Source: Lishizhenia sp965656535 (GTDB taxonomy: Bacteria > Bacteroidota > Bacteroidia > Flavobacteriales_D > Crocinitomicaceae). From it: DNA of 64,000 nt. The stretch lies in NCBI GenBank assembly GCA_965656535.1, contig CBFHKX010000003.1:1-64000 (forward strand), written 5' to 3'. How positions within the stretch are numbered: position 1 is the stretch's first letter; every line of letters begins with the position of its first letter. A program made the position numbers and the translations under genes. Below the pieces are notes generated by a model. That model was not told the DNA's origin and searched no databases. It saw nothing but the letters and a program-made list of their open reading frames with translations. Shown here piece by piece: positions 1-8,810 of the stretch.

Positions 1-155
1 GGGGCTTTTTTTGTATCCATAAAAATAGCTTCTCGGATAGTCTGCGTAGAACAAGTAGGAAAGTACTTGTGTTTTTATTAAATGACTTTAATATTAATAT
101 TTGAAAACAATATATCTTCTGACACGTTAGTTTTATTCAGATTTAAAATAAATAT

Positions 156-1388
156 ATGCGAGTTGGTATTATTGGTGCTGGTTTAACTGGTTTGGTTGCG
201 GCTAAAACCTTAAGTAATCAAGGTATTCAGGTGGAGGTTTATGAAAAGATGACTGTTCCGGGAGGTAGGATGAGAACAGAAGAAGTTAACGGTTGGCATT
301 TAGACGTTGGATTTCAGGTTTTATTATCAGCATATCCATATCTAAAAAAGCATGTAGATTTTAGTGATGTAAATATGAAGAATCTGGATGCTGCGGCCGT
401 GGTTTTTAGAGATAGAGATACAGCTGTTGTTGGAGATCCTTTTCGTACTCGTCGTGTATTATTGAAAACTGTAGTTTCTTCAGTAGGAAGTATAAGGGAT
501 AAATATTTAATTTTCAAATTGAAAAGGTACGCAGATCGTTTGTCTGTAAGTGCAATTTTTGATTTGCAGAGCGTTTCGACATTGGCCTTTTTAAAGAAGT
601 TTGGATTTTCTGAAAAAATTATTTCACGATTTTTTAAGCCTTTTTTTGGAGGAATCTTTTTGGAGGGCGATTTATCAACATCATCTAGAATGTTTTTATT
701 TATTTTTAAAATGTTCGCAGACGGTAATGCGGTTTTACCAAAACATGGTATTGGCAGTGTTGCTGAAAATATTGTGAATCAATTGAAAAAGGTAATAATT
801 AACTATAACTCCTCTGTTTTTAGGATTGATAATGATAAATCTACTTTAATACTTAAAAACGGTCGTGAATTCAAATTCGATTATATTATAAATACTATAC
901 CTAATTTTGGAAACTACAACTCAGAAGATAAATGGCAGGGTTGCTATAATTTGTATTTTGAGCATAATACTCCTGCAGTAATAGAGGAAGTTAGGATAGG
1001 GTTAAATGCGAATAATAATAGATTAATAAATAATCTGTTTTATCCAAGTTCTGTATTTACGCCAACGTCTAAAAGTGGAAGATGTTTACTTTCAGTAACT
1101 ATTATTAATGGTAATGATCTAAGTGAAACGGAAATTATAGAACGTGTTACAAGTGAGTTAATAGAAGATTTTGCTTTGTCTAATAAGAATTTGAAATTTT
1201 TAAAGTTGTATAGCATCCCTTATGCTTTACCGAAAAAAGAGTTACCTAAATATGAGGTGAATTTTGATTCTTATAAAGGTACAGTTTTCCATGTGGGAGA
1301 TTTTTGCGCTAATGGTTCACAAAATGCTGCGTGCTCTATAGGTGAAGCGATAGCTTTGGAAGTCATAGATAGACATTCTTGTAAATAG
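156..1388 (+). CDS. FAD-dependent amine oxidase / phytoene-desaturase-like oxidoreductase
   Basis: A 410-aa flavoprotein of the NAD(P)/FAD-dependent oxidoreductase family related to phytoene desaturase and protoporphyrinogen oxidase. The N-terminal Rossmann dinucleotide-binding motif is clear (GIIGAGLTGLVAA, residues 4-16, with the ribose-binding Glu30 in VYEKM). It is followed by the GGRMRT segment (36-41) and the DVGFQVLLSAYP block (50-61) typical of this subfamily. The C-terminus has the expected FAD-contact motif, VGDF followed by GSQNAACSIGEA, near residues 382-403. There is no signal peptide, so the protein is probably cytosolic or membrane-peripheral. The natural substrate cannot be read from the sequence; no carotenoid or haem genes lie alongside. 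The gene converges on the Rel gene, with 32 nt between the stops and no clear terminator. The 155 bases before it contain no other gene I can recognise. Confidence 0.85.
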   Translation: MRVGIIGAGLTGLVAAKTLSNQGIQVEVYEKMTVPGGRMRTEEVNGWHLDVGFQVLLSAYPYLKKHVDFSDVNMKNLDAAAVVFRDRDTAVVGDPFRTRRVLLKTVVSSVGSIRDKYLIFKLKRYADRLSVSAIFDLQSVSTLAFLKKFGFSEKIISRFFKPFFGGIFLEGDLSTSSRMFLFIFKMFADGNAVLPKHGIGSVAENIVNQLKKVIINYNSSVFRIDNDKSTLILKNGREFKFDYIINTIPNFGNYNSEDKWQGCYNLYFEHNTPAVIEEVRIGLNANNNRLINNLFYPSSVFTPTSKSGRCLLSVTIINGNDLSETEIIERVTSELIEDFALSNKNLKFLKLYSIPYALPKKELPKYEVNFDSYKGTVFHVGDFCANGSQNAACSIGEAIALEVIDRHSCK

Positions 1389-1420
1389 TTAGTTTACGAT
1401 AATGTAGACCAATATGTAAT

Positions 1421-3655
1421 TTAGTTATTGAATGGCTCTACATCTGCTTTATCCCACCTTTCTGTTCGTTTAACTCCTTCAACCATTTCGAATTTTTCGA
1501 TGAGCGATTCAAGGTGACGTAAATCATATACATAAACTTCTATCCAGCCCTCAAATAAGCCATCATTCGAATCAAAGGAAATTGATTTCATGTTTACATT
1601 TTGTTGATTAGAAATTATCTCTGTAATTTTATTGACAATACCTACGTCATCGATACCAATTAATTTAAGTCGAGCAATTCGTTCTTTTGTATCATCTGAT
1701 TTGAATCGTGCTTTAATACATCGATAAGCCATTTTACTCATCATGTTTTCGGCATTAGGACAACTATTTCGATGAATTTTGATACCATCATTTATTGTTA
1801 CAAATCCAAATACTTGGTCTCCTGGAATTGGGTTACAGCATTTGGCGATCTTATATTCTATATCTTTAAAATTCTCACCTATTATAATGGTGTCTTTTGA
1901 ATCTAACCTTTTAGCAACCTCCGTTGATTGTTTTGCTTTTTTTACTTTCTTTTCCTTTTTTTCTAAAATAAGGGTTCCAGCTTTATTTTCGATTTCTCGA
2001 ATTTTGGGAAGATCTACTTTACCGCGTGCAATTCTTGTGTATAATTCAAGCGTATTTGGTATATTGAAAAATTTTTCGGTTACAGTTATATTTTCTGATA
2101 TAAACCTTATGTTATATTGTTTGAATTTTCTTTCGAGTATCTCTTTTCCATCCGCAGCAATTTCTTTGGTAGCTTCATTAAGAGCTGATTTTATTTTTTG
2201 TTTTGCTCGAGCGGTTGAAACAAATTTTAACCATTCATCGTTGGGTTTTTGTTTAGAAGACGTTATTATTTCTACTTGGTTTCCACTTTTTAGTTGGTGA
2301 CTTAAAGGAACCAGTTTATTATTTACTTTTGCACCAATGCATGTAAGGCCTATTTGCGTGTGTATATCAAAGGCAAAGTCTAGAATAGTTGAACCTGTTG
2401 GAAGAACACGTAGTTGTCCTTTAGGGGTGAAAACATAAATTTCTTGGTTAAATAAGTTTAATTTAAATTCATTAACAAAATCTAACGCATCGTGGTTTGG
2501 ATTCTCCAGCAAATCTCTAATTTCCTCAATCCATCGGTCAAATTTATTATCTCCATTTCTAGACTCTTTGTAGTTATAATGGGCAGCTAACCCTTTTTCT
2601 GCTATTTCATCCATTCGTTTAGACCTTATTTGAACTTCGACCCACTTTCCTTGTGGACTCATAACAGTTGTGTGTAGACTTTCATAGCCATTTGCTCGTG
2701 GCGTTGAGATCCAATCTCTTAATCTATCTGGATTAGGTTGATAAAAATCTGTTACTATTGAATATACGCGCCAGGCATCTGGTTTTTCTAACTCTTCAGG
2801 TGTTTCTAAAATAATTCGTATTGCAAAAAGGTCATACACCTCTTCGAAAGGAATAGACTTAGATTGCATTTTCCTAAATATAGAAGCTATATTTTTAGTT
2901 CTTGTTTTCATTTGAAACGTATAGCCTTCATTGATTAAGCCTTCTTTGATAGGCTGAACAAATCGTCGAATAAATCTATTTCTGGCATCTTTGCTACTTT
3001 TCAATTTGAGATCAATTTCATCAAACTTATCTGGGTTTGTATACTTTAAGCAAAGGTCTTCTAGTTCATTCTTAATTGTATATAATCCTAAGCGATGTGC
3101 TAATGGAGCATATAGAAAGTTAGTTTCTGATGCGATTTTTAGTTGCTTGTCTGCCCGCATACTAGAAAGTGTTCGCATGTTATGCAGTCTATCTGCTAAC
3201 TTTATTAATACAACTCTTAAATCATCAGATATTGTAAGAATCATTTTCCTAAAATTCTCTGCTTGAATCGAAGCATTTTCGTCAAATACTTCAGGTATTT
3301 TTGTTAAACCATCAATAATTTTGCGTGATGTGCTTCCAAAACTTTCTTCAATATCTTCAAGTGTAATATACGTATCTTCTACTGTATCATGTAGAAGTGC
3401 ACAGGCAATTGCTGTTGCTCCAAGTCCCATTTCTTCAGCACAAATTCTTGCAACTGAAATAGGGTGGTAAATATATGGTTCTCCCGATTTTCGGCGCATG
3501 TCTTTATGTGCTTCCACAGCAATATCGAATGCTTTACGAATCATTTTGGTTTCTGAACGTGTACGCTGTTTTGAAGCACGGAGTAATCCTTTAAATGCTC
3601 TTAAGATTTCGTTTCTTTCTTTTTCTAAATCGACTGTTGTGCTTTTTTCTTTCAT
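1421..3655 (-). CDS. rel: Bifunctional (p)ppGpp synthetase/hydrolase (RelA/SpoT family)
   Basis: A long Rel/SpoT homologue of 744 aa, the usual length. Domains in order: an HD hydrolase domain (roughly 30-200) with His50, His64, the His89-Asp90 pair and the following TVEDT; a ppGpp synthetase domain (roughly 240-350) with RTKNIASIFRKM, YDLFAIRI, RANGYESLHTTV and VEVQIRS; a TGS domain (roughly 405-465, EIYVFTPKGQ to QVEIITS); a Cys/His zinc-finger-like stretch (KCCNPIPGD, then HRNSCPN); and a C-terminal ACT domain. Because both the HD and the synthetase motifs are intact, the protein should both make and degrade the alarmone (p)ppGpp and so drive the stringent response. It is a single-gene unit on the minus strand; the next upstream gene on that strand (fahA) is separated from it by a strong terminator. 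Confidence 0.95.
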   Translation of the reverse strand: MKEKSTTVDLEKERNEILRAFKGLLRASKQRTRSETKMIRKAFDIAVEAHKDMRRKSGEPYIYHPISVARICAEEMGLGATAIACALLHDTVEDTYITLEDIEESFGSTSRKIIDGLTKIPEVFDENASIQAENFRKMILTISDDLRVVLIKLADRLHNMRTLSSMRADKQLKIASETNFLYAPLAHRLGLYTIKNELEDLCLKYTNPDKFDEIDLKLKSSKDARNRFIRRFVQPIKEGLINEGYTFQMKTRTKNIASIFRKMQSKSIPFEEVYDLFAIRIILETPEELEKPDAWRVYSIVTDFYQPNPDRLRDWISTPRANGYESLHTTVMSPQGKWVEVQIRSKRMDEIAEKGLAAHYNYKESRNGDNKFDRWIEEIRDLLENPNHDALDFVNEFKLNLFNQEIYVFTPKGQLRVLPTGSTILDFAFDIHTQIGLTCIGAKVNNKLVPLSHQLKSGNQVEIITSSKQKPNDEWLKFVSTARAKQKIKSALNEATKEIAADGKEILERKFKQYNIRFISENITVTEKFFNIPNTLELYTRIARGKVDLPKIREIENKAGTLILEKKEKKVKKAKQSTEVAKRLDSKDTIIIGENFKDIEYKIAKCCNPIPGDQVFGFVTINDGIKIHRNSCPNAENMMSKMAYRCIKARFKSDDTKERIARLKLIGIDDVGIVNKITEIISNQQNVNMKSISFDSNDGLFEGWIEVYVYDLRHLESLIEKFEMVEGVKRTERWDKADVEPFNN

Positions 3656-3740
3656 TGTCTGATCTTGTTACCCCAAGTTAATAATTTGGTTGGATTAATT
3701 ATGGAGAATTTAATAAATTGTCTTAATAATTTTTTCAAAT

Positions 3741-3774
3741 AAAAAAGTCCGCTTACTTTTAATAGTAAGCGGAC
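3741..3774 (-). terminator. Rho-independent terminator after fahA
   Basis: A perfect 10-bp inverted repeat, GTCCGCTTAC / GTAAGCGGAC (3747-3756 and 3765-3774), with an 8-nt loop. Read on the minus strand it is followed by a run of T (plus-strand A at 3741-3746). It lies 19 nt past the fahA stop and closes the five-gene minus-strand operon. Confidence 0.9.
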
Positions 3775-3792
3775 CCAATAGTTAAGAAGCTA

Positions 3793-5064
3793 TTATTTAG
3801 CGGGAAGTACTTTGGTGCTTACCTCACCAAAACCAACGCGAACACCATTTTTATTTGCATGTCCACGCATGATAACCGTATCAAAATCTTGAATGAATTT
3901 TCTTTCTGATCCGTCGTTCATTTTGACTGGTTTACTACCTCTCCAAGAAATTTCTAACATTGAACCGTAGGAATCTGGAGTAGGTCCTGAAATTGTTCCA
4001 GAAGCTAACATATCTCCACAATTGATGTTACAACCATTTACTGTGTGATGCGCTAATTGCTGAATCATGTTCCAATACATGTGTTTATAGTTTGAGTTAG
4101 AAACGATTGTTTCTTCTTTGTTTTCTGGAGCTATGGCAACTTCTAAATTGATGTCATAATGGTGCTGACCTTCATATTCTAAGTAAGATAATACTTTTGG
4201 ATCTTGTTTAGGTCCGCTTAATTTATAAGGTTCTAGCGCATCCATAGTTACAATCCAAGGAGACACACTTGAAGCGAAATTTTTAGCTAGAAATGGTCCG
4301 AGCGGAACATATTCCCACTTTTGAATGTCTCGAGCACTCCAATCATTAAATAGGCACATCCCAAAAATATAGTCTTCTGCCTCGGTGGTGCTGATCGAAT
4401 CACCTAATGGTTTACCATCGTAGGTAATAAAAGCCATCTCTAGTTCAAAGTCTAGTAATTTACTCGGTCCAAAAACTGGATCTGCATTTTCATCTGGTTT
4501 AGTTTGGCCTTTTGGTCTGTGTATGTCTTTACCAGAAATAATTATTGAGCTTGCTCTACCATGGTATCCTACTGGTATCCAAAGCCAGTTTGGTAAGAGT
4601 GCATTATTTGGATCTCTAAACATCGTACCTACGTTTGTTGCATGTTCTCTGCTTGAGTAAAAGTCTGTATAATCACCAACTTTCACGGGAAGCAACATTT
4701 CAGCAGTTGTAAGTTCAATAATAATTTGGCTTACGTGGTGCTCATTTTGAGATAAATCATCATTTTCTGTAGAAAATAGTTTAGATATTCTGTTTCTCAA
4801 ATCGCGCGTACCTTTCTTTCCTTTTTTCATAAGAGCATTTAGAGAATTTGTATCAAAATCTTCTAAATGGAAAGGAAGGTTGTTTAGGTAACCTAGTACG
4901 AATAATGTTTTTAAGTCTATAATATTATCTCCAATTCGAGTAGCAACTCGAGGGGATAAGTTTTCGGTTTGAAATACTCCGAATGGTATATTTTGAATTG
5001 GAAAATCAGAGTTATCTGGAACTACTAACCACGTTTTTAAATTTGGATCGTTTGCTTGTATCAT
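3793..5064 (-). CDS. fahA: Fumarylacetoacetase (fumarylacetoacetate hydrolase)
   Basis: A 423-aa enzyme that hydrolyses fumarylacetoacetate to fumarate and acetoacetate, the last step of tyrosine and homogentisate degradation. It has the N-terminal FAH domain and the C-terminal FAH fold. DYTDFYSSREHATNVG holds the metal-ligand Asp and the catalytic His of the family, FELEMAF holds the metal-binding glutamates, and NDWSARDIQKWEYVPLGPF is the conserved block with the metal-binding Asp. Length matches full-length eukaryotic-type FAH (about 420 aa) rather than the short bacterial FahA-like isomerases. It is the last gene of a minus-strand operon, 3 nt after glyA, and is followed by a terminator. 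No other tyrosine-degradation gene is visible in the window, so the pathway must be completed elsewhere. Confidence 0.95.
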   Translation of the reverse strand: MIQANDPNLKTWLVVPDNSDFPIQNIPFGVFQTENLSPRVATRIGDNIIDLKTLFVLGYLNNLPFHLEDFDTNSLNALMKKGKKGTRDLRNRISKLFSTENDDLSQNEHHVSQIIIELTTAEMLLPVKVGDYTDFYSSREHATNVGTMFRDPNNALLPNWLWIPVGYHGRASSIIISGKDIHRPKGQTKPDENADPVFGPSKLLDFELEMAFITYDGKPLGDSISTTEAEDYIFGMCLFNDWSARDIQKWEYVPLGPFLAKNFASSVSPWIVTMDALEPYKLSGPKQDPKVLSYLEYEGQHHYDINLEVAIAPENKEETIVSNSNYKHMYWNMIQQLAHHTVNGCNINCGDMLASGTISGPTPDSYGSMLEISWRGSKPVKMNDGSERKFIQDFDTVIMRGHANKNGVRVGFGEVSTKVLPAK

Positions 5065-5067
5065 ATT

Positions 5068-6342
5068 TTAATATTGAAATAGGGGTAAACCACTCATTAA
5101 GTTGTTTACTTCAGTTTTAACTTCTTTAATTATGCTTTCATCGTTGGCGTTTGTAATAACCATATCAATTAACTCAACAATACGAGGAATATGACTTTCA
5201 TTTATTCCTCTAGTAGTAATAGCGCTTGTACCGATTCTAATACCGGAAGTAACAAATGGAGACTCTGTATCAAAAGGAACCATGTTTTTGTTTACTGTAA
5301 TTGCAGCTTTTCCAAGTGCAATTTCAGCATCTTTTCCATTTATGGCTTTAGGTCTGAGGTCAATTAGCATAGAATGGTTATCAGTTCCTCCAGAAATAAT
5401 TTTATATCCTTTGTTTACCATTTCGTTTGCCATAAGAGAAGCATTTTTGACGACTGCTCTCATGTATACTTTGTATTTTTCATCCAATGCTTCACCAAAA
5501 GCAACTGCTTTAGCAGCAATAACATGTTCCAAAGGTCCGCCTTGCATACCTGGAAAAACAGCTGCGTCTAACAAGCTTGCCATAGAGCGTAAGTTTCCAT
5601 TTTTCCATTTAATTCCAAAAGGATTATCGAAGTTTTTCCCCATCATAATAATCCCACCTCGTGGACCTCTTAATGTTTTATGTGTGGTTGAGGTTACGAT
5701 ATGGCAATGTTCTAGTGGATCACTTAATAGTCCTGCAGCAATCAAACCTGCTGGATGTGATATATCAGCTAAAACAAGCGCACCAACTTCGTCTGCAACT
5801 TTTCTAATTCTTGCGTAATCCCAATCTCTTGAGTACGCCGAAGCTCCGCATATAATCATTTTAGGATTTTCTCTTTTGGCTGTTTCTTCGAGTGCGTCAT
5901 AATCTACTAAACCGTCAGATTCTTTTACGCCATAGAAAAATGGGTTGTAGAGTTTACCTGAATAATTTACTGGAGATCCATGTGTTAGGTGTCCACCATG
6001 CGATAGATCAAAACCAAGAATTTTATCTCCTGGTTTTAGGCAGGCCAACATCACAGCTGCATTTGCAGAAGCACCGGAATGAGGTTGAACATTCGCCCAT
6101 TCTGCGTTAAATAGTTTACAAAGTCTATCTATTGCTAACTGTTCAACTTGATCAACGATTTCACATCCACCGTAGTACCTTTTACCTGGTAATCCTTCTG
6201 CGTACTTATTGGTGAGAACGCTTCCCATAGCGGACATTACTTCGTTACTCACAAAGTTTTCCGATGCGATTAATTCCAAACCATTTTTTTGTCTATCAGC
6301 TTCTAACTGAATTAAATCAAATATAGCGTTGTCTTTTGCCAT
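5068..6342 (-). CDS. glyA: Serine hydroxymethyltransferase
   Basis: A 424-aa PLP enzyme that interconverts serine plus tetrahydrofolate with glycine plus 5,10-methylene-tetrahydrofolate, the main supply of one-carbon units. Diagnostic motifs are QKNGLELIASENFVS near the N-terminus, ANVQPHSGASANAAV, DLSHGGHLTHG, and the PLP-binding block STTHKTLRGPRGG with Lys222 as the Schiff-base lysine. Length is standard for bacterial GlyA. It sits between the epimerase gene (2-nt gap) and fahA (3-nt gap), so it is almost certainly co-transcribed. The supply of glycine is of interest because the window also has glycine-lipid-type acyltransferases further along, but that link is only inference. Confidence 0.97.
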   Translation of the reverse strand: MAKDNAIFDLIQLEADRQKNGLELIASENFVSNEVMSAMGSVLTNKYAEGLPGKRYYGGCEIVDQVEQLAIDRLCKLFNAEWANVQPHSGASANAAVMLACLKPGDKILGFDLSHGGHLTHGSPVNYSGKLYNPFFYGVKESDGLVDYDALEETAKRENPKMIICGASAYSRDWDYARIRKVADEVGALVLADISHPAGLIAAGLLSDPLEHCHIVTSTTHKTLRGPRGGIIMMGKNFDNPFGIKWKNGNLRSMASLLDAAVFPGMQGGPLEHVIAAKAVAFGEALDEKYKVYMRAVVKNASLMANEMVNKGYKIISGGTDNHSMLIDLRPKAINGKDAEIALGKAAITVNKNMVPFDTESPFVTSGIRIGTSAITTRGINESHIPRIVELIDMVITNANDESIIKEVKTEVNNLMSGLPLFQY

Positions 6343-6344
6343 GT

Positions 6345-7262
6345 TTACCTATTTATTTCATGAATTTTTTCTAACCCTTCTACTAATGTCGTTTGAGGTT
6401 TGTAATTTACTAATTTTCTTAATTTATCAGAGCTTCCAACTCTTCTTTCAACTTCATAGTCATACCGTTTCTTCGGTGCATCTATATACTTAATTTCTGA
6501 AGTTGAATTTGTAATCGTTTTTATTCTATTTGCCAGGTCTTTAATGTTCCACTCCGTTTCGTTGGCTATATTTACTATGTGTAGACCGCTAACATCCATT
6601 AACCTTACGCAAGCTTCAATAGTATCCTCAATGTACGTAAAATCTCTTGTTTGCATTCCGCTGCCGTAGACTGTGATAGACTCGTTATTCTTTGCTTGTT
6701 CAAAAAAGCGTGGAACTACCATTCTATTGTCTTGATTGTATCCATAGACATTAAAAAAACGAAGTGATATTGCGTTTAGACCTTTCTCTTCGTGATGAGA
6801 TGCAAGATAGATTTCGTTGTACCTTTTTGCCATGGCATAGGAAGTACGCGGATCTACCAAGACTTCTTCGGTCAGGGCATTTTCTATTGCTGTATGACCG
6901 TATATTCCGGAAGTAGAAGCATATAATATTTTAGAGACAGAGTTTTCTTCAGCAGCTTGAACAACATTTCTAGTTCCAATAACCTCTACATCCATAGTTT
7001 CTACGGGGTTGTCGGCAACAACATCTACGCCTAAAACAGCAGCAAAGTGAAAAATCACATCGCACCCTTTAGCTGCTTTATTAACAGTTTCGAAGTCTCT
7101 TACATCTCCTTTGATAAAATTAATCTTTTCAAAGGTAGATTTATCAATTTTATTTCCGCGAAGTAAATTGTCTATTACAATAACATCATGGCCATCATTT
7201 ATGAGTCTTTTTGTTAAGTTACTTCCAATAAATCCGGCACCGCCAGTAATTAATATTTTCAT
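6345..7262 (-). CDS. NAD-dependent nucleotide-sugar epimerase/dehydratase (extended SDR)
   Basis: A 305-aa extended short-chain dehydrogenase/reductase resembling UDP-glucose 4-epimerases and related nucleotide-sugar enzymes. The Rossmann motif GGAGFIG is at residues 7-13, an acidic residue ends the second strand (VIDNLLRG), the catalytic Ser/Thr sits in YASTSGIYG (114-122), and the YxxxK pair is Tyr142-Lys146 (SYAMAKRYNE). RFFNVYG is the usual substrate-binding block. The exact sugar cannot be told from sequence alone. It is the third gene of the minus-strand operon, 16 nt after the NlpC/P60 gene and 2 nt before glyA. Confidence 0.85.
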   Translation of the reverse strand: MKILITGGAGFIGSNLTKRLINDGHDVIVIDNLLRGNKIDKSTFEKINFIKGDVRDFETVNKAAKGCDVIFHFAAVLGVDVVADNPVETMDVEVIGTRNVVQAAEENSVSKILYASTSGIYGHTAIENALTEEVLVDPRTSYAMAKRYNEIYLASHHEEKGLNAISLRFFNVYGYNQDNRMVVPRFFEQAKNNESITVYGSGMQTRDFTYIEDTIEACVRLMDVSGLHIVNIANETEWNIKDLANRIKTITNSTSEIKYIDAPKKRYDYEVERRVGSSDKLRKLVNYKPQTTLVEGLEKIHEINR

Positions 7263-7278
7263 TTTTATAGAGTAGGGT

Positions 7279-8046
7279 TTATTTTAAATATCTTCTTATA
7301 GAAGCGAGTTGATGTGTTTGTTTAAGTAGTTCTTCAGAGTAAATTCCGTTTTCGTTAAAATCTTCAATTTTCACTCTTCCAGAGGCATGTATAATTTTGT
7401 TGTTTTCTAGCAAGATTCCAACGTGTGTTATTTTGTTGCTTTTGTTTTTAAAGAAGGCCAAGTCGCCAATTTGTTTATTTTCAAAAGTAACTTCTCTACC
7501 TTGTTTAACTTGTTGCGAAGCATCTCTATATAGTTCAACAGAAAATTCGCGCAATACGGTTTGTGTAAAACCGGAGCAATCAATGCCGAAAAGAGTTCTT
7601 CCTCCCCATAAATAAGGAGTATTGATATATTCCATCGCAATTTCTCCGATAGACTTTTTTCTTCTTACACCTAGTTGACTAGAGACAGAAAATTCTGAAT
7701 TTTCAACAGTTAAAGTATAATTCCCTTCTGCTAAAAAAGATCCTTTCACGGTTGTAATTGGTCCGAAGTTACTTTGAACTTGGTTTAATAAAAGTGTTTG
7801 TCTTTCTTTTCTTTTAGAAAGCTGACTAAACGTAGTATTTGAAATTTTTAAAATTTGTTTTGGATCTATCCAACCTTCGTATTGATCGTGATACGATTTA
7901 ATTCTTATCCATGCTTCGTTTTTAACTTCCTTTATTTCTCCAATTTCACCAAATAGCAATTGAGTGACGATTTCTGCTTGATCTTTTGCATCGGATCGAA
8001 CGGGAATAATACTTACTTTACTAAAGAAAAAGGTTGAATTGGACAT
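7279..8046 (-). CDS. C40 (NlpC/P60) peptidase with N-terminal SH3 domain
   Basis: A 255-aa peptidoglycan peptidase-like protein. The N-terminal part (about 13-68) looks like a bacterial SH3 domain, and residues 80-130 are a second SH3-like spacer. The NlpC/P60 domain occupies about 133-255, with the catalytic Cys157 in GIDCSGFTQ, His208 in THVGILL and a third polar residue, His220, in IIHASG. The layout matches gamma-D-glutamyl-L-diamino acid endopeptidases, which cut stem peptides and often act on recycled muropeptides. No signal peptide or lipobox is present, so a cytoplasmic recycling role is more likely than cell separation. Its ATG overlaps the upstream stop by one nucleotide (TAATG), which indicates translational coupling. 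Confidence 0.88.
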   Translation of the reverse strand: MSNSTFFFSKVSIIPVRSDAKDQAEIVTQLLFGEIGEIKEVKNEAWIRIKSYHDQYEGWIDPKQILKISNTTFSQLSKRKERQTLLLNQVQSNFGPITTVKGSFLAEGNYTLTVENSEFSVSSQLGVRRKKSIGEIAMEYINTPYLWGGRTLFGIDCSGFTQTVLREFSVELYRDASQQVKQGREVTFENKQIGDLAFFKNKSNKITHVGILLENNKIIHASGRVKIEDFNENGIYSEELLKQTHQLASIRRYLK

Positions 8047-8639
8047 TATTTTTTCTTTTTCGGGAATTTTGGATGATTGATTAGTTTTCGAGCTTGCTCT
8101 ACGTGTCGCTCATTATGGTAAATGCAAAACATAAGTGCATCTCCTAGTCTTAAACGCACAATTCTAGAAATAAATATGGGTACTTTTATTCTTCTTAGGT
8201 TTACTTCTTCAGATTTCTTGAGAATAGTTAACAGTTCTTTCTGTTTTTCAACAAAATCTTTAATATCTCTGCCAGAAATCAGATGCTTATCGTTTGAAGG
8301 ATTATAACCTTTAGGAGATTTAAATTTTCGTTTTACATTTTTAGCATTTCCTAACTTCATGCTTCGCCAAGCTGATCTGCCTAAAGGAGAAGAAACAAAA
8401 TTTTCTTTTGAATTCTTAAATTTCGTTTTTTCAATTTTTTCTAAAAATACTGGATGGTAGTATTTGGCGTATTCATTTAAATGCGCAAAAATTTCGAAAA
8501 GGCTCCAAGTATAATTATTGGGTTTCCAGCTCTTTTGTTCATCAGAAAAAAAAGAAATCTTTTTTTCAACCGTCACAAGGTTTTCTTGTGTAATAAGCGT
8601 TAAGTCTGCCAATAATTTATGAGATGTAAATGTTTTCAT
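8046..8639 (-). CDS. DinB-like (DinB_2 / YfiT) four-helix-bundle protein
   Basis: A 197-aa protein of the DinB/YfiT-like superfamily, which is unrelated to DNA polymerase IV. The family is a four-helix bundle that binds a divalent metal through histidines; candidate ligands are in FAHLNEYAKYYHP and in the C-terminal YHNERHVEQ. Some members transfer thiols such as bacillithiol, but no substrate can be assigned here. The C-terminus is lysine-rich (HPKFPKKKK). It is the first gene of the minus-strand operon; a full promoter lies just upstream and its stop overlaps the next start. Confidence 0.75.
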   Translation of the reverse strand: MKTFTSHKLLADLTLITQENLVTVEKKISFFSDEQKSWKPNNYTWSLFEIFAHLNEYAKYYHPVFLEKIEKTKFKNSKENFVSSPLGRSAWRSMKLGNAKNVKRKFKSPKGYNPSNDKHLISGRDIKDFVEKQKELLTILKKSEEVNLRRIKVPIFISRIVRLRLGDALMFCIYHNERHVEQARKLINHPKFPKKKK

Positions 8640-8659
8640 GCGTATTTAATCTGAAATAC

Positions 8660-8689
8660 CAAATTTAACATCTAAATCTAAAGTATCAA
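8660..8689 (-). promoter_or_regulatory. Bacteroidota-type promoter for the DinB-like/NlpC/epimerase/glyA/fahA operon
   Basis: On the minus strand TTG (plus-strand CAA at 8687-8689), a 19-nt spacer and TAAATTTG (plus-strand 8660-8667) match the Bacteroidota consensus TTG-N19-TAnnTTTG exactly. Transcription would start about 15 nt before the ATG at 8639. Confidence 0.75.
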
Positions 8690-8810
8690 GGCTTTAAACA
8701 CTAATAATTTCCTTTGTTTTCAACTTTTTATTTCTGGTGGACAAAAAAATAGCTAACTGCTCTTTTTTTTTTACTTTCGTACACGCAGAAGATAGCTTAA
8801 ATAAAGAAGG

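Noticed and set aside
1779..2300. Antisense open frame of 173 codons opposite the rel gene
   Set aside because: It lies wholly within the well-supported rel coding sequence, has a hydrophobic low-complexity translation with no family motif, and no promoter or ribosome signal precedes it.
8761..8771. T-run before surE as a terminator
   Set aside because: No stem precedes it and both flanking genes are divergent, so there is no transcript to end there.
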